A stretch of DNA of 64,000 bases from Cricetibacter osteomyelitidis (GTDB lineage Bacteria; Pseudomonadota; Gammaproteobacteria; Enterobacterales; Pasteurellaceae): the NCBI RefSeq assembly GCF_004340985.1, contig NZ_SLYB01000003.1, positions 62,001 through 126,000 of the forward strand, written 5' to 3'. The notes beneath the pieces are model-generated. The model was not told where the DNA came from, ran no database searches, and saw only the letters and a list, made by a program, of their open reading frames with translations. This document shows, in pieces, positions 49,134-59,826 of the stretch. Numbering within the stretch: position 1 is the stretch's first letter; each line of letters begins with the position of its first letter. The translations under genes were made by a program, and so were the position numbers.

Positions 49134-50816
49134 ATGAAAATGTCATCTCAACTTTATAAAAATGTCGGTGACTTATCTCCAATAAATACAGATGTCATTA
49201 TTATTGGAGGCGGAGCTACTGGTGCCGGTGTAGCTCGAGACTGTGCTTTACGTGGGTTAAAATGTATCTTATTAGAACGTCGGGATATTGCAACCGGAGC
49301 AACGGGACGTAACCATGGATTATTGCATAGCGGTGCTCGATATGCCGTAAACGATAGAGAATCGGCAGAAGAATGCATCAAAGAAAACATGATCCTGAAA
49401 CGCATTGCCCGTCATTGTGTGGACGATTCCAAAGGTCTGTTTATCACCTTACCGGAAGACGACCTCGCCTATCAAAAAACCTTTATCGAAGCCTGTACCG
49501 CATCGGGCATTGAAGCTCAGCCGATCGAACCTGATTTAGCCAAATACCTTGAACCTTCCGTTAATCCTGATCTTGTCGGTGCGGTTGTAGTGCCGGACGG
49601 TTCTATCGACCCGTTTCGCTTAACTGCTGCCAATATGATCGACGCGACAGAACACGGTGCACAAGTTTTTACTTATTGCGAAGTCAAAGGTTTAATTCGC
49701 GAAGGCGGACGAGTAATCGGTGTCAACGTATTCGATCACCGAAATCATGCCGAACGTCAATTTTTTGCTCCCGTTGTCGTCAATGCAGGGGGAATCTGGG
49801 GACAAGGCATTGCAGAATATGCAGATTTGAAAATTCGTATGTTCCCGGCAAAAGGTGCGTTATTGGTCATGGGACATCGTATCAATAATTTAGTCATCAA
49901 CCGTTGCCGCAAACCCGCGGACGCCGATATTTTAGTACCGGGCGATACCATTTGTGTTATCGGCACCACATCCGAGCGTATTCCTTACGATCAAATCGAT
50001 AACATGGAAGTCACTCCGGAAGAAGTGGATATTCTTTTCCGCGAAGGAGAAAAACTGGCTCCGAGCTTACGCCATACCCGAGTCTTACGGGCTTATGCCG
50101 GTGTTCGTCCGTTAGTTGCGACGGATGACGATCCGTCCGGTCGGAACGTAAGCCGCGGCATTGTTTTATTAGATCACGCCGAACGGGATGGTTTGGACGG
50201 TTTTATTACGATTACCGGCGGTAAATTAATGACTTATCGTTTAATGGCTGAGTGGGCCACCGATTTAGTCTGTAAAAAATTAAATAATAATAAAAAATGT
50301 GAAACAGCCGACCGCACTTTACCGGGTTCCAGTGAAAGTCGTGAAGAAACTAGCCATAAAGTGACATCTTTGCCAACGACTATTCGCCATTCTGCCATTT
50401 ATCGTCACGGTTCTCGGGCGACCCGATTAGTGACAAATGAACGGCTGGATCGCTCTTTAGTATGCGAATGTGAAGCAGTCAGTGCCGGTGAAGTTCGCTA
50501 TGCGGTAGAAGAATTAAATGTTAATAACTTAGTGGATCTACGCCGACGTACCCGTGTGGGAATGGGAACTTGTCAGGCGGAACTTTGTGCTTGCCGAGCT
50601 GCCGGTTTGATGGCCCGCTTTGAGATTGCGACACCGCAACAATCGACAACGCAACTTGCCGCATTTATGGAAGAGCGCTGGCGAGGTATTCAGCCTATTG
50701 CTTGGAGCGATGCTTTGCGCGAAGCGGAATTTACCAGTTGGATCTATTACAGTTTGCTCGGTTTAAATGATGTACCGACCCAAACAACACAAGGAGTGAA
50801 TAATAATGAATTTTGA
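49134..50816 (+). CDS. glpA: Anaerobic glycerol-3-phosphate dehydrogenase subunit A
   Basis: 560 aa from the ATG at 49134 ([10 protein letters not shown]), which has GGAA at proper spacing; a GTG at 49122 is upstream but weaker. FAD-binding catalytic subunit oxidising G3P to dihydroxyacetone phosphate in anaerobic respiration. Seen: [22 protein letters not shown] (FAD), [14 protein letters not shown], and a C-terminal BFD-like [2Fe-2S] domain with [11 protein letters not shown] and [14 protein letters not shown]. Overlaps glpB by 11 bases. Confidence 0.96.
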   Translation: MKMSSQLYKNVGDLSPINTDVIIIGGGATGAGVARDCALRGLKCILLERRDIATGATGRNHGLLHSGARYAVNDRESAEECIKENMILKRIARHCVDDSKGLFITLPEDDLAYQKTFIEACTASGIEAQPIEPDLAKYLEPSVNPDLVGAVVVPDGSIDPFRLTAANMIDATEHGAQVFTYCEVKGLIREGGRVIGVNVFDHRNHAERQFFAPVVVNAGGIWGQGIAEYADLKIRMFPAKGALLVMGHRINNLVINRCRKPADADILVPGDTICVIGTTSERIPYDQIDNMEVTPEEVDILFREGEKLAPSLRHTRVLRAYAGVRPLVATDDDPSGRNVSRGIVLLDHAERDGLDGFITITGGKLMTYRLMAEWATDLVCKKLNNNKKCETADRTLPGSSESREETSHKVTSLPTTIRHSAIYRHGSRATRLVTNERLDRSLVCECEAVSAGEVRYAVEELNVNNLVDLRRRTRVGMGTCQAELCACRAAGLMARFEIATPQQSTTQLAAFMEERWRGIQPIAWSDALREAEFTSWIYYSLLGLNDVPTQTTQGVNNNEF

Positions 50817-52092
50817 TGTTATTATTATCGGCGGAGGATTAGCCGGTCTGACTTGTGGCATTACATTACAAGAGAGCGGAAAACGTTGTGCAATTATCAA
50901 CAACGGTCAACCGGCACTTGATTTTTCATCCGGTTCAATGGATTTACTCAGTTGCTTGCCGAATGGCTCAAAAGTGCGGTCATTTTCACAAGCGTTTGAG
51001 GCATTGAAAACACAGCTGCCACAGCACCCTTATGCAATTATCGGTGAACACACCGTTTCTCAAAAAGCGAAACAATTTGAGCAATTGATTCAATCTTTAA
51101 ATTTGGAATTGATCGGTTCATCGCAAGAAAATCATCAAAGAGTGACCGCACTTGGTGGATTACGCAGCACTTGGCTATCACCAAACAGCGTGCCGACGGT
51201 TACTTCAAATGAACCCTTTAACCACGCCCGTATTGCCGTGCTGGGCATTGAAGGTTATCACGATTTTCAACCGCAATTATTGATAGAAAACTTAAAACAA
51301 AACCAACAATTTGCTCATTGTGAATTTTCTACCGGCTTTTTAAATATTCCTGAATTAGATCAGTTGCGTCAAAATGCAAGGGAATTTCGCAGTGTCAATA
51401 TCGCACAGTTATTAGAACACAAATTGTCGTTTCGCGATTTAGCGAATGAAATCAAACAGGCTGCAGGGAACGCAAGTGCGGTCTTTTTACCTGCTTGTTT
51501 CGGACTGGACGATCAATCATTTTTTAACGCATTGCAAGCCGTTACAAAATTGGCATTATTTGAATTGCCGACATTGCCGCCATCATTATTGGGCATTCGT
51601 CAACATCGACAACTTCGCCAACGTTTCGAAGAGCTTGGCGGATTAATGATGAACGGTGATCGTGCATTACGTGCGGAATTCGACGGAGATAATGTCCGTT
51701 GTATTTATACCCGCTTACACCAGGACGAAGCAATTTATGCGACACATTTTGTGTTAGCTGCGGGCAGTTTCTTTAGTAACGGTTTAATCGCAGAGTTTGA
51801 GCGGATTTATGAACCGGTCTTTGGAGCGGATATTATTCATACCGCATTATTAAACGCAGAAGATCGTTTTTCTTGGACGAATAAACGTTTTTCTTCACCA
51901 CAACCGTATCAATCTGCCGGTGTGATCATTAACGCACAATGCCAAGTACAAAAGAGCGGTCGGTTTTTAGCAAATTTATATGCCGCAGGTAATGTAATCG
52001 GCGGTTATAACGGTATTGAGTTAGGATGCGGTTCGGGTGTGGCAGCCGTGACTGCTTTAATTGCAGCAGAACAAATTGGAGGTACGGAATGA
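50806..52092 (+). CDS. glpB: Anaerobic glycerol-3-phosphate dehydrogenase subunit B
   Basis: 428 aa. FMN/FAD-containing partner of GlpA, peripheral to the inner membrane. Seen: [26 protein letters not shown] (dinucleotide fold), [11 protein letters not shown], and C-terminal [28 protein letters not shown]. Translationally coupled to both neighbours (11-base overlap with glpA, ATGA overlap with glpC). Contains three uptake words. Confidence 0.95.
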   Translation: MNFDVIIIGGGLAGLTCGITLQESGKRCAIINNGQPALDFSSGSMDLLSCLPNGSKVRSFSQAFEALKTQLPQHPYAIIGEHTVSQKAKQFEQLIQSLNLELIGSSQENHQRVTALGGLRSTWLSPNSVPTVTSNEPFNHARIAVLGIEGYHDFQPQLLIENLKQNQQFAHCEFSTGFLNIPELDQLRQNAREFRSVNIAQLLEHKLSFRDLANEIKQAAGNASAVFLPACFGLDDQSFFNALQAVTKLALFELPTLPPSLLGIRQHRQLRQRFEELGGLMMNGDRALRAEFDGDNVRCIYTRLHQDEAIYATHFVLAAGSFFSNGLIAEFERIYEPVFGADIIHTALLNAEDRFSWTNKRFSSPQPYQSAGVIINAQCQVQKSGRFLANLYAAGNVIGGYNGIELGCGSGVAAVTALIAAEQIGGTE

Positions 52093-53363
52093 ACATCCAA
52101 GAGTTAATCGCAAATGCCAAACAAAATATACAATCCTCCGTTGTACATCAGCACAGCGATAACAGTTTTGAAAGCTGTATAAAATGTACTGCTTGTACGG
52201 TTGTGTGCCCGGTGTCCCGCAACAATCCGTTTTATCCGGGGCCGAAACAATCCGGCCCGGATGGCGAACGACTACGCTTAAAAAGCCCGAATTATTTTGA
52301 TGAAACATTAAAGTATTGTACTAACTGTAAACGCTGTGAAATCGCTTGCCCGTCCGACGTTAAAATCGGTGATATTATTGTACGTGCGCGCAATCGCAAT
52401 ATCGAGCGTCAGCATAAACCGCTGGTACATAAATTACGCGATGCGATTTTGAGTAACACCGATATTATGGGAACGCTCAATACGCCGTTAGCCCCCATTG
52501 TAAACACGATTACCGGCTTAAAAGCAACGCGTTTTCTGCTGGAAAAAACGCTCAATATCAGTAAGCAACGCACGCTGCCTAAATATGCATTCGGTACATT
52601 CCGCAACTGGTATATGAAAAATGCCATGCAGGAACAAGCCAAGTATAAAGAGAAAATCGCTTACTATCACGGTTGTTATGTAAACTACAACAATCCGCAG
52701 TTGGGTAAAGAATTTATTGATGTTTTCAATGCATTAGGCATTGGCGTGGTGTTATTGGAAAAAGAAAAATGTTGCGGTTTACCATTGAGCGTAAACAGTT
52801 TTCCCGAGCGGGCAAAAAAAATCGCCCAATTTAATACCGACTACATTGAAAAAATGGTGGACGAACAAGGCTTGGATGTAATTAGTGAAGCGTCAAGCTG
52901 TGCGTTAAATTTACGTGATGAATATCATCATATTTTGGGCATCGATAATGCCAAAGTACGACCGCATATTCATATGGTAACGCCTTATTTATATAAAGTA
53001 TTGCAACAAGGCAAAACACTGCCGCTCAAACCGTTAAAATTACGCGTAGCTTATCACACTGCTTGTCACGTGGATAAAGCCGGTTGGGCACCTTATACTC
53101 TGGAAGTATTAAAACAAATTCCGGGATTAGAAGTGGTGATGTTGCCATCGCAATGTTGCGGTATTGCCGGTACATACGGTTTCAAAGCGGAAAATTATGA
53201 TGTATCACAAGCTATCGGCAAAAATTTATTTAAACACATTAATGCCGGTGGATTTGATTATGTTATTTCCGAATGCCAAACCTGTAAATGGCAAATCGAT
53301 ATGTCATCAAACGTGACCTGTATTCACCCGATCACATTATTATCTATGGCTTTAAACGCCTAA
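52089..53363 (+). CDS. glpC: Anaerobic glycerol-3-phosphate dehydrogenase subunit C
   Basis: 424 aa from the ATG at 52089, overlapping the glpB stop (ATGA); a longer frame from 52026 lies inside glpB. Membrane-bound electron-transfer subunit that hands electrons to the quinone pool. Seen: two [4Fe-4S] motifs, [13 protein letters not shown] and [13 protein letters not shown], and two CCG domains around KCCGLP and CHVDKAGW...[11 protein letters not shown]. Last gene of glpABC, followed by an uptake-word terminator. Confidence 0.96.
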   Translation: MNIQELIANAKQNIQSSVVHQHSDNSFESCIKCTACTVVCPVSRNNPFYPGPKQSGPDGERLRLKSPNYFDETLKYCTNCKRCEIACPSDVKIGDIIVRARNRNIERQHKPLVHKLRDAILSNTDIMGTLNTPLAPIVNTITGLKATRFLLEKTLNISKQRTLPKYAFGTFRNWYMKNAMQEQAKYKEKIAYYHGCYVNYNNPQLGKEFIDVFNALGIGVVLLEKEKCCGLPLSVNSFPERAKKIAQFNTDYIEKMVDEQGLDVISEASSCALNLRDEYHHILGIDNAKVRPHIHMVTPYLYKVLQQGKTLPLKPLKLRVAYHTACHVDKAGWAPYTLEVLKQIPGLEVVMLPSQCCGIAGTYGFKAENYDVSQAIGKNLFKHINAGGFDYVISECQTCKWQIDMSSNVTCIHPITLLSMALNA

Positions 53364-53368
53364 GATCA

Positions 53369-53395
53369 AAAGTGCGGTCAATTTGACCGCACTTT
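53369..53395. terminator. Uptake-word terminator after glpC
   Basis: AAAGTGCGGTCA (53369-53380) and TGACCGCACTTT (53384-53395) with a 3-base loop, six bases after the glpC stop. Two exact facing uptake words form the stem. Also usable by the convergent ABC transporter gene. Confidence 0.85.
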
Positions 53396-53413
53396 CTCAT
53401 TTTGTCGAATAAA

Positions 53414-55219
53414 TCACACCAAATTCCACCCGCCATTTGCATTAATCTGCAAACATTGCTGATGATGATTTTGTAATGTCGAACGATGTCCCACACTGAT
53501 AATCGTGGTATGTTTTAACTGTGCCCGAATTAAACGATACATTGCCTCTTCCAGCCCTTCATCCATGCTGGCGGTGGCCTCATCCAAGAAAACAACCTGA
53601 GGTTGTTGCAACAGTAATCGGGCAAATGCCAAACGTTGCTGTTCGCCTAACGATAATACGCGAGTCCAATCATTTTCCTGTTCCAGCTTATCGGTCAAAT
53701 GACCTAATTGTACCGTTTGCAAAGTTTGAGCGGCAGAGGCCAAATCAATATCTTCCGGCACAACTTCCGGATAAAATAACGCATCCAATAATCGTCCTTG
53801 CGGAATATAAGGTTTTTGAGATAAAAACAATGCTTTTTCCGGACGTGATACCGAACCTTCGGAATAAGGCCATAATCCAGCAACCGTTCGTAATAACGTG
53901 GTTTTACCCACACCGGACGGCCCCTGGATTAAAACGCTACTTCCCTGCTTGAACGTCAAATTCAGATCTTGAATCAAATGTTTGCCATCGGGTTTATTCA
54001 CCGTCAGATTACTAAAAATCACATCGGTCGGATGGCTGTGAATGTCCGTTTTAGACACTTCTTTTGCTACATCAATCGCTTTATTGAAGCCGGTTAAACG
54101 ATCTAAAGTTGCCTGATACTCTGCAAACGTATCATACACGTTACGGAAATAAGACAAATTACTGTGTAAACGACTGAACGCCTGTACAGTCTGCATCAAA
54201 TCACCCAATTTAATTTCTTTTTGAAAATAACGTCCAACTTGAATTAAAAGCGGAAATACTACTGACACTTGAGTCACAATCAGGTTAAATCCGGAAAACT
54301 TCAACGTTCTGAAAACAATTGCCCACATATTATCAATCACGCGGTTAAATTGTTTGTACAGAACGTTTTTTTCAACCTTTTCACCGGCATAAAACGCAAT
54401 GCTTTCCGCATATTCTTTAATGCGAATAAGCGAGTAACGATAGTTCGCATTTAATCGTTCGTTTAAGAAATTTAACGTAATTAACGGTCGTCCTAACCAA
54501 AATGCCACTAAGGTGGTAATTAACACGTAAGTGAATACTAAAAACACCATCATACGCGGTATTTCGAAACCAAGCACTTCCATAGGTCCAGATAATCCCC
54601 ATAATAAAATGGTGAAAGAAATCATAGAAGTGACCGCACTTATCACACCTGTTGCCAGTGAAAGCGAGGTTTTGACATAAGATTGTACATCTTGCTGGAT
54701 TCGTTGATCGGGATTATCCAACTGATTGAACGTCAATTGTGTTTTGTAGTAAGCCTGATCCGCGCCCCATTTTTCCACTAATTGTTTGTTCAGCCATTCG
54801 ATCCAATTAATAGAAAAACGTTGTTCAACATAATAAGTAACCAACGCCGTGGTTACCGCCGCTCCGGCGATCGCACAAAACACGACCATTTGCGTCCAAA
54901 ACGTCGGAGTATCAAACTCTTGCAACGCACTATACATGCTGTTATACCATGTAGAATGAAGCAAGCTGATCCGCACTTCCAGTAATGCCAAACTTACAAT
55001 CAAAGTGAAAAATAATAACGGCTTTATACTCCGTTTAGGAGAAAGATAGCCTTCCGCCATCGACCAAAACTGTCGTCCCCAACGCGTATGACGAACAATC
55101 AACGTCATTGCCAAACCAAATACTATTGAGGTTGCAATTAAGGTACGTAATACCCAAAGAATAGATGCCAGAGGTTCCGGCAATTGATCCATTTTTTCTA
55201 ATAATTCAGGCCAATTCAT
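53414..55219 (-). CDS. SbmA/BacA-like (YddA-type) ABC transporter, fused membrane and ATPase domains
   Basis: 601 aa. Seen: membrane half (about 20-330) with SbmA/BacA-like features, including FSINWIEWLNKQLVEKWGADQAYYK and NPDQRIQQDVQSYV; and a C-terminal ATPase with Walker A GPSGVGKTTLLRT, signature LSLGEQQRLAFAR and Walker B VVFLDEATASMDE. Family knowledge: this is the ABCD/vitamin B12 and peptide-related class; E. coli YddA is the closest type. Substrate is unknown. SbmA itself lacks an ATPase domain, so it is not SbmA. Convergent with glpC, divergent from the next gene. Confidence 0.85.
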   Translation of the reverse strand: MNWPELLEKMDQLPEPLASILWVLRTLIATSIVFGLAMTLIVRHTRWGRQFWSMAEGYLSPKRSIKPLLFFTLIVSLALLEVRISLLHSTWYNSMYSALQEFDTPTFWTQMVVFCAIAGAAVTTALVTYYVEQRFSINWIEWLNKQLVEKWGADQAYYKTQLTFNQLDNPDQRIQQDVQSYVKTSLSLATGVISAVTSMISFTILLWGLSGPMEVLGFEIPRMMVFLVFTYVLITTLVAFWLGRPLITLNFLNERLNANYRYSLIRIKEYAESIAFYAGEKVEKNVLYKQFNRVIDNMWAIVFRTLKFSGFNLIVTQVSVVFPLLIQVGRYFQKEIKLGDLMQTVQAFSRLHSNLSYFRNVYDTFAEYQATLDRLTGFNKAIDVAKEVSKTDIHSHPTDVIFSNLTVNKPDGKHLIQDLNLTFKQGSSVLIQGPSGVGKTTLLRTVAGLWPYSEGSVSRPEKALFLSQKPYIPQGRLLDALFYPEVVPEDIDLASAAQTLQTVQLGHLTDKLEQENDWTRVLSLGEQQRLAFARLLLQQPQVVFLDEATASMDEGLEEAMYRLIRAQLKHTTIISVGHRSTLQNHHQQCLQINANGGWNLV

Positions 55220-55384
55220 AGTTTCAATATTCCGATAGTCATAAAAGAAGTGCTATTGTTCAAAAATTTATTGATAAGTGCAAGTATTTAATGCAAAAAT
55301 TTGAAGTATCTCAAATTTTTTGCTGATAAAGGTTGTTATAATTCGCAACAGTCAATTTTAAATTTAACTATAAAGAGGTAAATA

Positions 55385-57043
55385 ATGAGTGATGTCGCAT
55401 TTACCATCAGTCTTCTTGCATTAGTGGCAGTCATCGGGCTGTGGATTGGTCACTGGAAGATTCGCGGTGTAGGTCTTGGCATTGGCGGAGTATTATTCGG
55501 AGGAATTATTGTCGCCCACTTCAATACACAATACGGGTCCCATTTAGATGAGCATACGTTGCACTTTATCCAAGAATTTGGCTTGATTCTGTTTGTTTAC
55601 ACTATCGGGATCCAAGTCGGGCCGGGTTTCTTCGCCTCTTTGCGTCAATCCGGTTTAAAACTAAACGGCTTAGCCGTCTTAATCGTATTACTCGGCGGAT
55701 TAGTGGTTATCGCAATGAATCAATTCGGCGGCATACCGCTCGATGTCATTTTAGGGATCTATTCCGGTGCGGTAACCAACACGCCATCATTAGGGGCAGG
55801 TCAACAAATTCTTGCCGAATTAGGCATGACGAACACCACCGGAACCATGGGGATGGCATACGCGATGGCGTATCCTTTCGGTATTTGCGGTATTTTGCTG
55901 ACTATGTGGATCATACGTTTGGCATTCAAAGTGAATGTGGACAAAGAAGCCTACCGCTTTGCCCGCTCCTCCGGTACAGAGCGAGAAATGTTGGCAACCA
56001 TGAATATCAAAGTCACTAATCCGAATATTGACGGATTAATGCTTAAACAAATACCAAGTTTTGCCCGTCACGGCATTGTATGTTCCCGTTTAAAACACGA
56101 AGATCAAGTTTCCGTACCGCATGCCGATACTCAAGTGCATTTAGATGATCTCTTACTATTGGTCGGTTCGCCGGAAGCATTACGAAAAATGCAGATTATT
56201 ATCGGTGAACAAATTGATGTGGCACTTACCATCGAAGCCGGTGGCAATTTGCGTTCTGAACGCGTGGTAGTTACCAATGAAAAAGTATTAGGTAAACGCA
56301 TTCGCGATCTTGGCGTACACCAAAAATACGGCGTAATGATCACGCGTTTAAACCGTGCCGGTATCGAGTTGGTGCCGAGCGGCGAATCTACTTTACAATT
56401 TGGTGACGTATTAAACCTTGTCGGCAGTTTGGATTCTATTCAAGCTGCAAGTGCCGTAATCGGAAATGCACATCAAAAATTACAACAAGTACAAATGCTG
56501 CCGGTATTTATCGGTATCGGTTTAGGTGTGCTACTGGGTTCTTTACCATTCCATATTCCCGGCATTCCAGTACCGTTAAAACTCGGTTTGGCGGGCGGCC
56601 CGCTCGTTGTCGCGTTGATTTTGGCCCGTATCGGCAGTATCGGTAAACTATATTGGTTCATGCCGCCGAGTGCCAACCTTGCATTACGAGAAATCGGTAT
56701 CGTATTGTTCTTGTCTGTTGTCGGCTTAAAATCCGGCGGTAACTTTGTTGATACGTTAGTCAACGGTGCAGGTATCGAATGGATGGGTTACGGTATTCTT
56801 ATCACTATCGTGCCATTATTAATTGCCGGAATCCTCGGACGACTGTACATGAAAATGAATTATCTCAGTCTATGCGGTTTACTCGCCGGCTCTATGACCG
56901 ATCCGCCGGCTCTCGCTTTCGCCAATGCAATTAAAGAAGAAAGCGGAGCGGCGGCATTATCGTACGCAACCGTTTACCCGCTGGTCATGTTCCTACGGAT
57001 TATCTCACCGCAATTACTGGCCATATTGCTGTGGGCATTGTGA
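55385..57043 (+). CDS. YidE/AspT-type transporter with two RCK_C domains
   Basis: 552 aa, inner-membrane protein. Seen: an N-terminal membrane half (about 1-180) with the duplication signature [15 protein letters not shown] and [22 protein letters not shown]; two central TrkA-C-like domains (about 195-280 and 285-365); and a second membrane half with [17 protein letters not shown] and [19 protein letters not shown]. This matches the YidE/YbjL branch of the aspartate:alanine exchanger family. Substrate not established. Promoter -10-like TATAAT at 55337-55342. Ribosome site AGAGGT. Confidence 0.9.
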   Translation: MSDVAFTISLLALVAVIGLWIGHWKIRGVGLGIGGVLFGGIIVAHFNTQYGSHLDEHTLHFIQEFGLILFVYTIGIQVGPGFFASLRQSGLKLNGLAVLIVLLGGLVVIAMNQFGGIPLDVILGIYSGAVTNTPSLGAGQQILAELGMTNTTGTMGMAYAMAYPFGICGILLTMWIIRLAFKVNVDKEAYRFARSSGTEREMLATMNIKVTNPNIDGLMLKQIPSFARHGIVCSRLKHEDQVSVPHADTQVHLDDLLLLVGSPEALRKMQIIIGEQIDVALTIEAGGNLRSERVVVTNEKVLGKRIRDLGVHQKYGVMITRLNRAGIELVPSGESTLQFGDVLNLVGSLDSIQAASAVIGNAHQKLQQVQMLPVFIGIGLGVLLGSLPFHIPGIPVPLKLGLAGGPLVVALILARIGSIGKLYWFMPPSANLALREIGIVLFLSVVGLKSGGNFVDTLVNGAGIEWMGYGILITIVPLLIAGILGRLYMKMNYLSLCGLLAGSMTDPPALAFANAIKEESGAAALSYATVYPLVMFLRIISPQLLAILLWAL

Positions 57044-57056
57044 TAAATTAATCACA

Positions 57057-57096
57057 AAAAGTGCGGTGAAATTTTTAAAAATTTCACCGCACTTTT
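57057..57096. terminator. Uptake-word terminator between the YidE-like and CorC-like genes
   Basis: AAAAGTGCGGTGAAAT (57057-57072) and ATTTCACCGCACTTTT (57081-57096) are exact complements with an 8-base AT spacer. Between convergent stops; T-run on both sides, so it can end both transcripts. Confidence 0.87.
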
Positions 57097-57104
57097 GCAT
57101 TTCA

Positions 57105-58403
57105 CTACTCTGTTTTTAAATCTTTACGATACGACACCATTAATTGATCGATTTTGAAATTCTCTACATCAATGATTTCAAACTTGTATTTGTCATATAA
57201 CACAAAATCGGTTTTACGCGGGATTTTACGCAGCATATACATCATAAAACCGCCGATAGTTTCGTAATTTTTCGAATCAGGGAATTCATAAATATCTAAC
57301 GCACGTTGTACATCTTCCAGTGGCGTGGCGCCGTCAATAAGCCAAGAATCCTCGTCACGACGCACAATCTGTTCTTCTTCGTTAGACACCAACTCCCCCA
57401 TTACAATACTCATCACATCATTTAACGTCACAATACCCACCACTAGGGCGTATTCATTAACGATCACGGCAAAATCTTCACCGGCGGATTTAAACAGTTC
57501 CAGCACTTCATAAAGCGATAAGGTATCGGGAATAAACAATAGCTTACGTAAGATCCGTGGATTTGTCAGCGATACATCTTGTTGCTGTAAATAAAGTGTG
57601 AGCAAGGTGTGCGATTCCACATAGCCCAGAATTTTGTCTAACCCGTTGTCACAAATCAATAATTTCGAATGGGAATTTTTTGTCAGCGTTTCCAATACGG
57701 TATCGCGATCCCAAGTGCGGTCTAAAAAAACAATATTTTCCCGTGTCGTCATGGTCGACGTAACGGTGCGTTCCTGCATATCGAAAATATTTTCGATCAA
57801 ATATTGTTCCTGAGCTTTGAGTACACCCGCCTGCGTTCCCGCATCCACTATTGCAACAATATCTTCCGATGTCATATTCTCTTGACGTACGGTTTGAATA
57901 CGCAATAGACGGAAAAATAAATTGGCAATCCAATCTAAAATCCAAACCAAGGGTTTAAAAATAAAAATCAGAAAGGCCATAATCCGCACAGTGTGAACGG
58001 CAACCACTTCAGGTTTAGCCATGGCGAACCGTTTCGGCATTAAATCCGCAAACAGAATAAACGCTAAAGTCACAACGGAAAAAGAAATCCAAGAAGCTGC
58101 ACTTTCCAACCATTCGGCTTGCGAGTATTGTGCTAAAACTTGTTTAAAATACGGACTTAAAGTACTTTCGCCGATCATACCGCCGAAAATCGCCACCATA
58201 TTTAACCCGATTTGTACGACGGTGATAAATCGCCCCGGTTGCTCTTGCAGTTTCATCACTTGCAAGGCTCTCAGATCTCCGTTATTCACCATAGTTTGCA
58301 GTTTCACTTTACGGGAACCTGCCAAGGAAATTTCTGCAGACGAAATCACTGCACTGATTACAATCAGCAGCAATAATACAAAACTTGCTTCAATTAAACT
58401 CAT
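57105..58403 (-). CDS. CNNM/CorC-type membrane protein with CBS domains (hemolysin-like, UPF0053)
   Basis: 432 aa. Seen: an N-terminal DUF21/CNNM membrane domain (about 1-195, starting VISAVISSAEISLAGSRKVKLQ), two CBS motifs (TVTSTMTTRENIVFLDR and IPDTLSLYEVLELFKSAGEDFAVIVNEY), and a C-terminal CorC_HlyC domain (RRDEDSWLIDGATPLEDVQRAL). Family knowledge: Mg/Co efflux or membrane-stability proteins such as YtfL/CorC. The name hemolysin in databases is historical. Followed by DUF1523, tatD and holB in the HI0452-HI0457 order. Confidence 0.9.
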   Translation of the reverse strand: MSLIEASFVLLLLIVISAVISSAEISLAGSRKVKLQTMVNNGDLRALQVMKLQEQPGRFITVVQIGLNMVAIFGGMIGESTLSPYFKQVLAQYSQAEWLESAASWISFSVVTLAFILFADLMPKRFAMAKPEVVAVHTVRIMAFLIFIFKPLVWILDWIANLFFRLLRIQTVRQENMTSEDIVAIVDAGTQAGVLKAQEQYLIENIFDMQERTVTSTMTTRENIVFLDRTWDRDTVLETLTKNSHSKLLICDNGLDKILGYVESHTLLTLYLQQQDVSLTNPRILRKLLFIPDTLSLYEVLELFKSAGEDFAVIVNEYALVVGIVTLNDVMSIVMGELVSNEEEQIVRRDEDSWLIDGATPLEDVQRALDIYEFPDSKNYETIGGFMMYMLRKIPRKTDFVLYDKYKFEIIDVENFKIDQLMVSYRKDLKTE

Positions 58404-58413
58404 GGTTTACTTC

Positions 58414-58959
58414 TTATTCTTCGCTATCAAACCAACCGCGGATAAATTGCACACAAAGAATGAAAGACAGTGCAAACAATACATAGAAAATCCAGCTTAA
58501 CACCGGATAACTCTCTGTTTCTCCGGCACTTACTTCTTTCATAGATGTAGCATTACGGTATTCATCAAACATGACTAAACGCCAGCCGTAGTATTTAATT
58601 TGCACCAATTTGTGTTCGTTTTGAAAATTGGAGGCTTGGGCTTGTAAATTTGCCGAGCCGAATTTGAAATAAAATGGAAATCCCCAACGGGTATCTTCAT
58701 TACGATAAACCATCGGCTTATCGCTACCATCTTTTTGTGTGTAAATATAATACACATCACGAGTCGGGCCGTCCGCCGGATTGGCTTTGGTAATCGGGCC
58801 GTCTTTGTCCACTCGTTTTACTTCTACGCCGGTAACCCGAGTCACTTCATAATGGGGAAACACATAGTTCACCGTCGCAAATAACACAATATGGAATACT
58901 AAAACAACAATCAGGGCAAAGAACTTGATCCCTTTGCGTAAAGTTGATTTTATAGCCAT
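58414..58959 (-). CDS. DUF1523 family membrane protein
   Basis: 181 aa. Seen: two membrane segments, FFALIVVLVFHIVLFATVNYVF (about 12-33) and a C-terminal SWIFYVLFALSFILCVQFIRGWF (about 154-176), flanking a periplasmic domain with VTGVEVKRVDKDGPI and DVYYIYTQ. The pattern resembles DUF1523, unknown function, and the slot between corC-like and tatD genes is that of HI0453 in H. influenzae. Ends 11 bases before the corC-like start, so likely co-transcribed. Family call from memory, moderate confidence. Confidence 0.75.
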   Translation of the reverse strand: MAIKSTLRKGIKFFALIVVLVFHIVLFATVNYVFPHYEVTRVTGVEVKRVDKDGPITKANPADGPTRDVYYIYTQKDGSDKPMVYRNEDTRWGFPFYFKFGSANLQAQASNFQNEHKLVQIKYYGWRLVMFDEYRNATSMKEVSAGETESYPVLSWIFYVLFALSFILCVQFIRGWFDSEE

Positions 58960-58989
58960 AAAAATTCCTTAATCAATTAAAAATTGAAC

Positions 58990-59772
58990 CTATTGTACTT
59001 GAATTTTAAACAAACGCTCAAAATTTTCTGTGGTGATTTGGGCAAATTGTTCAAAAGGTACGCCTTTTAAGGTAGCGACATACTCGCATACTTCCCGTAC
59101 ATAAGCCGGTTGGTTTTGTTTGCCGCGATAAGGCACCGGGGCTAAATAAGGAGAATCCGTTTCCACCAACAAACGATCTAAGGGCACTTGGCGGATCACA
59201 TCGCGAATTTCTTCGGCGTTTTTAAACGTAATAATGCCTGAACAGGAAATATAAAACCCTAAATCCAACGCATTTTTTGCCATTTCCCAATTTTCCGTAA
59301 AACAATGCAAAACTCCACCGCACTTTTCCGCTTGATTTTCGCGTAAAATCCGAATGGTGTCATCCCGGGCTTCACGGGTGTGAATGATTACAGGTTTATT
59401 TAAGTAATTTGCCGCTTGAATTTGTTGGGCGAACACATCTTGCTGCAAGGATTTATTTTCCGCACTGTAATAATAATCCAACCCGATTTCGCCGATGGCA
59501 ATGACTTTCGGATCTTGAGATAACGCCAGCAGACGATCATAGTCAAAAGGCTCATCATCCAAATCCAAAGGATGCACACCGCAAGCCAAAGAGACATCAT
59601 CACGATGTTGCAATGCTTCCTGCATTTTTTCAAAACGGTTCAACGTTACCCCGATGGTCAACAAGTGCCGCACACCGCGGGCTTTGGCTTTTTCCACCAC
59701 ATCATCAATATTTTGATGTAGTTTTTCATAATCCAATGCATCTAAATGGCAATGGGAATCGACTATAAACAT
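58990..59772 (-). CDS. TatD-family metal-dependent hydrolase (YcfH type)
   Basis: 260 aa, TIM-barrel metallohydrolase. Seen: [14 protein letters not shown] (metal HxH), [11 protein letters not shown] (Glu), [18 protein letters not shown] (His), [10 protein letters not shown] (His) and [10 protein letters not shown] (Asp). Family knowledge: TatD proteins act as DNases or D-aminoacyl-tRNA deacylase-like enzymes; E. coli YcfH lies next to holB, as here. The specific substrate is unproved. Fourth in the mltG-tmk-holB-tatD run on this strand. Confidence 0.9.
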   Translation of the reverse strand: MFIVDSHCHLDALDYEKLHQNIDDVVEKAKARGVRHLLTIGVTLNRFEKMQEALQHRDDVSLACGVHPLDLDDEPFDYDRLLALSQDPKVIAIGEIGLDYYYSAENKSLQQDVFAQQIQAANYLNKPVIIHTREARDDTIRILRENQAEKCGGVLHCFTENWEMAKNALDLGFYISCSGIITFKNAEEIRDVIRQVPLDRLLVETDSPYLAPVPYRGKQNQPAYVREVCEYVATLKGVPFEQFAQITTENFERLFKIQVQ

Positions 59773-59826
59773 AATTTATTATCCTTTTATTCTTCCTATG
59801 GTAAAACCTAGGCTTAACTTAGTATA

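Noticed and set aside
58021-58500. 159-codon open frame on the plus strand
   Set aside because: Antisense across the corC-like and DUF1523 genes, with no family resemblance or ribosome site.
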